The translations under genes were made by a program, and so were the position numbers. Below the pieces are notes generated by a model, which had not been told where the DNA came from, did no database searches, and saw only the letters and a list, made by a program, of their open reading frames with translations. From Bacillota bacterium (GTDB lineage Bacteria; Bacillota_I; Bacilli_A; RF39; UBA660), in assembly GCA_015059445.1 (NCBI GenBank), contig SVAK01000002.1:1-64000 (forward strand): a stretch of DNA of 64,000 nt, read 5' to 3'. Shown here one piece after another: positions 60,179 through 64,000 of the stretch (the first letter of the stretch is position 1; each line of letters begins with the position of its first letter).

Positions 60179-60532
60179 TTACTTTTTATAAAAATCTAAT
60201 TTTTCTTCTAACCATTTATTCAGATTTTCTTTTAAAGGTAAGAAACCTTTTCTTGTTTCTTGTATAGGACTGTTATCATTTGTAGCTTTATAATTAATGT
60301 TTTTTATTGATAACTTTAATTGTAAACTATTTTCATTTATTTCTAATACTTGACAATAAATTGTTTCACCAATTTTAACATAGTCGTGTATATCTTTTAC
60401 ATAATCTTCAGAAACTTCTGATATATGAATTAATCCATTGTACCAAGGATCAATATTGACAAATATCCCATATTTTTCAATACCAGTAACTTGACCTTTA
60501 ATAATATTTCCTACTTTATACTCCTCTGCCAT
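60179..60532 (-). CDS. S1 RNA-binding domain protein (CvfD/YugI-like)
   Basis: YKVGNIIKGQVTGIEKYGIFVNIDPWYNGLIHISEVSEDYVKDI. Confidence 0.9.
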   Translation of the reverse strand: MAEEYKVGNIIKGQVTGIEKYGIFVNIDPWYNGLIHISEVSEDYVKDIHDYVKIGETIYCQVLEINENSLQLKLSIKNINYKATNDNSPIQETRKGFLPLKENLNKWLEEKLDFYKK

Positions 60533-60602
60533 TATAACACCTAAAGTTAGTATACCACAAAAATTATTTACTTACAAAAAAATGTCGTATATAATATAAG
60601 AA

Positions 60603-60836
60603 GTGATTAAAATGGAAGAAAAAATTAAGGAAATGATTGAACAAATTAGGCCATATCTTAACATGGATGGTGGCGATGTAGAATATGTTAAATATGAAGA
60701 TAACTATGTATATATCAAATTAAGTGGCAATTGCGCTAACTGTTTAATTCAAGATAGCACTATCAACGATGGACTACTTATCATGTTTCAAGAACAAATA
60801 CCTGAAATAAAAGGAATTATAAACATACCATTATAA
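60603..60836 (+). CDS. NifU C-terminal-domain Fe-S scaffold
   Basis: IRPYLNMDGGDVEYVKYEDNYVYIKLSGNCANCLIQDST; substitution in the usual CxxC (CANC) context retained. Confidence 0.9.
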   Translation: MIKMEEKIKEMIEQIRPYLNMDGGDVEYVKYEDNYVYIKLSGNCANCLIQDSTINDGLLIMFQEQIPEIKGIINIPL

Positions 60837-61760
60837 TTCCTTTTTTATTAACCAATCTATCTTTTCTAAATGAGTATATTTACTTATTTCATCATAAGCT
60901 TTTCTTAAAAATAATTCATATTCATTTACTCTACTTATTATTTTAACTAGCCTTTCCTCATTACTATTATTATTCATTATATCTTCATATAAATCAAAAT
61001 AATAAGAAGGATACAAAAGTCTAGCATATAACATATGATAACTATAAGATGTTAGCCTTTTCATTTTTAAAAAGGTTATTAAATCTAGTAAACTATCTTC
61101 TCCATTAAAAAATTCTACTTTTAGGAATTCAGCAATATCTCTAACTTCTAAATCAAATATAAAACTTAAAGGATTCAAATAATTAAGTGATGTATTAGGA
61201 TAAAAAATTCTCCTATGAGAAAGTGTAATATTATCATACTCACTAAGACCAATAACTTTATTGATTTTATTAACATAGCTTATTGCGTTTTCTGCCAAAC
61301 CAATATAATAACTAAATGAATCTAAAATAATTGTCTTATCTTTTCCTATTTCTCTAATTTGGTATTCAAAATAATCAATTTTCTTGCTCCAAAGTTCCCC
61401 CCAATTATTACGATATAATTTACTATTTTTAGAGTTAAGTCTAAGTTTACTCAAAAATTCACAAGCACTAATAAAATTAATAGTATCTGTTTTTGGAGTA
61501 TTTAATTTAAGTAATATAAAGAAATTATCTCCCACTTTGGTTGTTAAAGCTTTATTACGATTCAAAATTATATCATGAACTCTTATACCTTTTACTTTAA
61601 GTTCTATACACAAGTCTATAATATCTTTTAATTCTTCTTCATCTCTATCAAAAAAAACAAAATAAAAATCTTCGCCATAATAATTAAATGCCGAATAATT
61701 TTTATTATCCTCTATTTCATCTATATCAAAATTGTAATAATAGTTTATAATTTCTTTCAT
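60831..61760 (-). CDS. Hypothetical protein (possible CotS/YutH-like kinase fold)
   Basis: 309-aa ORF with ILDSFSYYIGLAENAISYVNK...LSHRRIFYPNTSLNYLNPLSFIFDLEVRDIAEFLK; weak. Confidence 0.5.
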   Translation of the reverse strand: MKEIINYYYNFDIDEIEDNKNYSAFNYYGEDFYFVFFDRDEEELKDIIDLCIELKVKGIRVHDIILNRNKALTTKVGDNFFILLKLNTPKTDTINFISACEFLSKLRLNSKNSKLYRNNWGELWSKKIDYFEYQIREIGKDKTIILDSFSYYIGLAENAISYVNKINKVIGLSEYDNITLSHRRIFYPNTSLNYLNPLSFIFDLEVRDIAEFLKVEFFNGEDSLLDLITFLKMKRLTSYSYHMLYARLLYPSYYFDLYEDIMNNNSNEERLVKIISRVNEYELFLRKAYDEISKYTHLEKIDWLIKKEL

Positions 61761-61782
61761 ATGATATCCATTAAATTGTATG

Positions 61783-61808
61783 AAAAAAACTGAGCTTTTA
61801 CTCAGTTT
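61783..61808. terminator. Hairpin terminator
   Basis: aaaaaactgagcttttactcagttt. Confidence 0.65.
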
Positions 61809-62646
61809 ACTTGCGATTTTCTAATTCTTTTTGAAATTTTTGAACTAAAGCATCAAACATGTTTTCACAAGCTTGCATAAATGCTTCTTTTTGTTCCTTA
61901 AACATATCTACTTCATTTAATGCTCCTGAAGTTACATCATTTACTACTTGAGTTGGTTCAATTACTGGCTCTGGCATTACAGGCTCAACTACAGGAGTTG
62001 GGGCTACTGGAGCACTTCCAAATGTAGGCATTGGTGTATTTAAATCCATAGCGGGAACAACCACATCAACTTCTGGAGCACTGATTATTGGTGTCTCTGA
62101 AACAGGAACATCAATTATTGGAGTTTCCGGAACTGGAATATCAATTACCGGCGCGCTAAGAGCAACTCCTTCTTGAACTACTGGCTGTGGTGCTGCAATT
62201 GGTGTTTCTACTTGTGGCATAACTGGTTCAACTTCTGGCTCTAAATTATTATTTAAAATACCTGCGGTATTGTTAGTCTCTTCCACATCATATGCATTTT
62301 TCAAAGCATCAAATGATGGCACTGGTAATGTTAATTGTGTGTAATAAATATCATCTGCAGCAATTTCACTATCAACTTTAACAAACTCTATTTGATTACC
62401 AGCAATAATATTTTTTAAATATTCTTTAACGATTTGCCATTCGCCTTGATCAACTATTTTAATTAATCTGTTATTTTCTAATTTACAAACTAAAATAATT
62501 GGTAATCCCATTGATCCATTCATTTCATTATCTAATACTACATAACTATTATTATTTGCTTTAAAGGCGTTTATTAAAGGCTTTTCTACAATTGCCCCAG
62601 ACACTAAATTTAATTTAATCTTTCCCATCACGTCAATCCCTTTCAC
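61807..62646 (-). CDS. Hypothetical protein with Pro/Val-rich repeat linker
   Basis: DIPVPETPIIDVPVSETPIISAPEVDVVVPAMD...PVAPTPVVEPVMPEPVIEPT. Confidence 0.65.
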   Translation of the reverse strand: MKGIDVMGKIKLNLVSGAIVEKPLINAFKANNNSYVVLDNEMNGSMGLPIILVCKLENNRLIKIVDQGEWQIVKEYLKNIIAGNQIEFVKVDSEIAADDIYYTQLTLPVPSFDALKNAYDVEETNNTAGILNNNLEPEVEPVMPQVETPIAAPQPVVQEGVALSAPVIDIPVPETPIIDVPVSETPIISAPEVDVVVPAMDLNTPMPTFGSAPVAPTPVVEPVMPEPVIEPTQVVNDVTSGALNEVDMFKEQKEAFMQACENMFDALVQKFQKELENRK

Positions 62647-62667
62647 TACTATAACATTATAACAAAA

Positions 62668-62967
62668 CTATGCATCTTTTTCAATTGTTTTATTTTCCAT
62701 CTTTTTTAAGATAAAATGTTTACAACCATAAGCACAATTATTATTGATATAGTCTTCAACTTTATCTATATCATTATAACTTTTAACAAATTTATTATTA
62801 TGATTATAAAATCCTTTCAATCGTAACTTACCATAAGCCCAATCCCCTACAATATAATCAAAATTATCATAATAATCAGTTACTAACTCATCTAAATTTA
62901 TGGTATTTATTGTTTCGCCATAATCTTTTATAACTCTATATTTTTTGTTTCTTATTTTAACTTCCAT
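62668..62967 (-). CDS. Hypothetical protein
   Basis: 99-aa ORF. Confidence 0.55.
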   Translation of the reverse strand: MEVKIRNKKYRVIKDYGETINTINLDELVTDYYDNFDYIVGDWAYGKLRLKGFYNHNNKFVKSYNDIDKVEDYINNNCAYGCKHFILKKMENKTIEKDA

Positions 62968-62976
62968 AAAACCACC

Positions 62977-63804
62977 TTAAAATACCAATGTACTAAATAT
63001 TACTATCACCATTATTGTGGTTACAATAACGCTCATAATTAATAATATGTCAACATATCCATTACCTGTTGTAATTGGATTATTTTGCACTTTTATTTCT
63101 CTTATTTTTTCTTCTAATAAATAATTTTTATTAATTGCATTTTCTGAAATATCAAAAGATTTATATATTTTACTATTTAAATTATTAACATCATCTTCAG
63201 TCATTTTACTTAAATCTGCAATACTCACATTAAAAAATTTATAAATATCAAATCCTAACAAATTTTTCTTTTCGACACTTTTTGCCACTTCTTTTGTTGC
63301 CATGGCCTTTTTATAATACTCAGCTACTTCATAAATATTTTCGGCATTTAAGAAATTATAAGACAATCTTAGAGCATTTGAAGTTCCCGGAGTATATAAT
63401 AAATCAAAAAATTCATGGCTTTCATCTTTTGTTAAACCAAAATTGACTCTTTTTAAATTAAATAAATCTATTAAACATTTTTGAACATCAATGAAATAAG
63501 GATTTTCTTCTCTTCGAATCACCTGTTTATTTTTTTTTTCTATTACATAAAAACCATCAATCAATCTTTTTAAATTGGCAATGTCTTCTTTCGTTGCACC
63601 ATACTTCAACAAATTATCGTCAAATGCAAATTCATTTTTTACTTGAAAAGGGTTCACAATATCCAATTCGCCATAAATGCTAACAAGCAATCGTATTACA
63701 ACAACTAAAAAAGAATTATAAAGAATACTTTCTGGTTTTTCTTTACTCATAAGGTAATCATTAATCGCTTTATCAAATGCTTCATTAATAAAAAATGATT
63801 TCAC
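62977..63804 (-). CDS. Hypothetical protein with C-terminal TM
   Basis: 275-aa ORF ending GYVDILLIMSVIVTTIMVIVIFSTLVF. Confidence 0.6.
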   Translation of the reverse strand: MKSFFINEAFDKAINDYLMSKEKPESILYNSFLVVVIRLLVSIYGELDIVNPFQVKNEFAFDDNLLKYGATKEDIANLKRLIDGFYVIEKKNKQVIRREENPYFIDVQKCLIDLFNLKRVNFGLTKDESHEFFDLLYTPGTSNALRLSYNFLNAENIYEVAEYYKKAMATKEVAKSVEKKNLLGFDIYKFFNVSIADLSKMTEDDVNNLNSKIYKSFDISENAINKNYLLEEKIREIKVQNNPITTGNGYVDILLIMSVIVTTIMVIVIFSTLVF

Positions 63805-63836
63805 ACTCTCACCCTATTCTAAGTATACCACAATCT

Positions 63837-64000
63837 CTAACTCATGGGAATATCAAAAATTTTACTACTATTTTCATAAGTGCCACCATAAAATTCTGGG
63901 ACACTTCCATTAACTACCATAGCACCAATCAATATATCATAATAAAATTTATCTTCATTTTTCTTTAAAGGCGTAATAATTAATTTTTGCATTTCTACTG
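63837..64000 (-). CDS. Partial CDS (C-terminal end), hypothetical
   Basis: Open frame from window edge: QKLIITPLKKNEDKFYYDILIGAMVVNGSVPEFYGGTYENSSKIFDIPMS*. Confidence 0.5.
   Translation of the reverse strand, partial: VEMQKLIITPLKKNEDKFYYDILIGAMVVNGSVPEFYGGTYENSSKIFDIPMS

Overview
AT-rich Bacillota-like window under the standard bacterial code. The dominant feature is a complete-looking integrative and conjugative element (ICE) of about 37.5 kb, inserted in the 3' end of a tRNA-Asn(GTT) gene (about 4.1-41.6 kb). It encodes a tyrosine integrase, an Xis-like protein, a MazF toxin, a sigma-like regulator, VirB4, PrgI, TrbL/VirB6-like and VirD4-like transfer proteins, a PcfB-like protein, a MOBP-type relaxase, a MobC-like protein, a CHAP hydrolase, an ArdC-like protein, SSB, ParA/ParB and an HTH replication-type protein. 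It carries two notable cargo blocks. The first (7.9-15.6 kb) is an ECF sigma factor and putative anti-sigma gene followed by eight small, mostly membrane-anchored proteins of unknown function. The second (31.3-37.9 kb) is a surface module: sortase, SipW-like signal peptidase, TasA-like protein, InlB/Flg_new repeat protein and a 1203-aa SpaA/Cna-B adhesin with a probable thioester domain. The ICE flank holds a ~188-bp imperfect copy of the ICE right end, suggesting serial occupation of the site. The remainder is chromosomal backbone (DedA, RNase J, SufB, UppS, SpoVS, MraZ-like, S1 domain, NifU, patatin, a tRNA cluster) interrupted by a smaller accessory island (50.3-56.0 kb). That island has a HAD-like protein, a Panacea-domain toxin-antitoxin pair, a large serine recombinase, a divergent tRNA-Thr, and a sod/DUF362 deletion scar. 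Homology calls come from reading motifs by eye; no database search was run.
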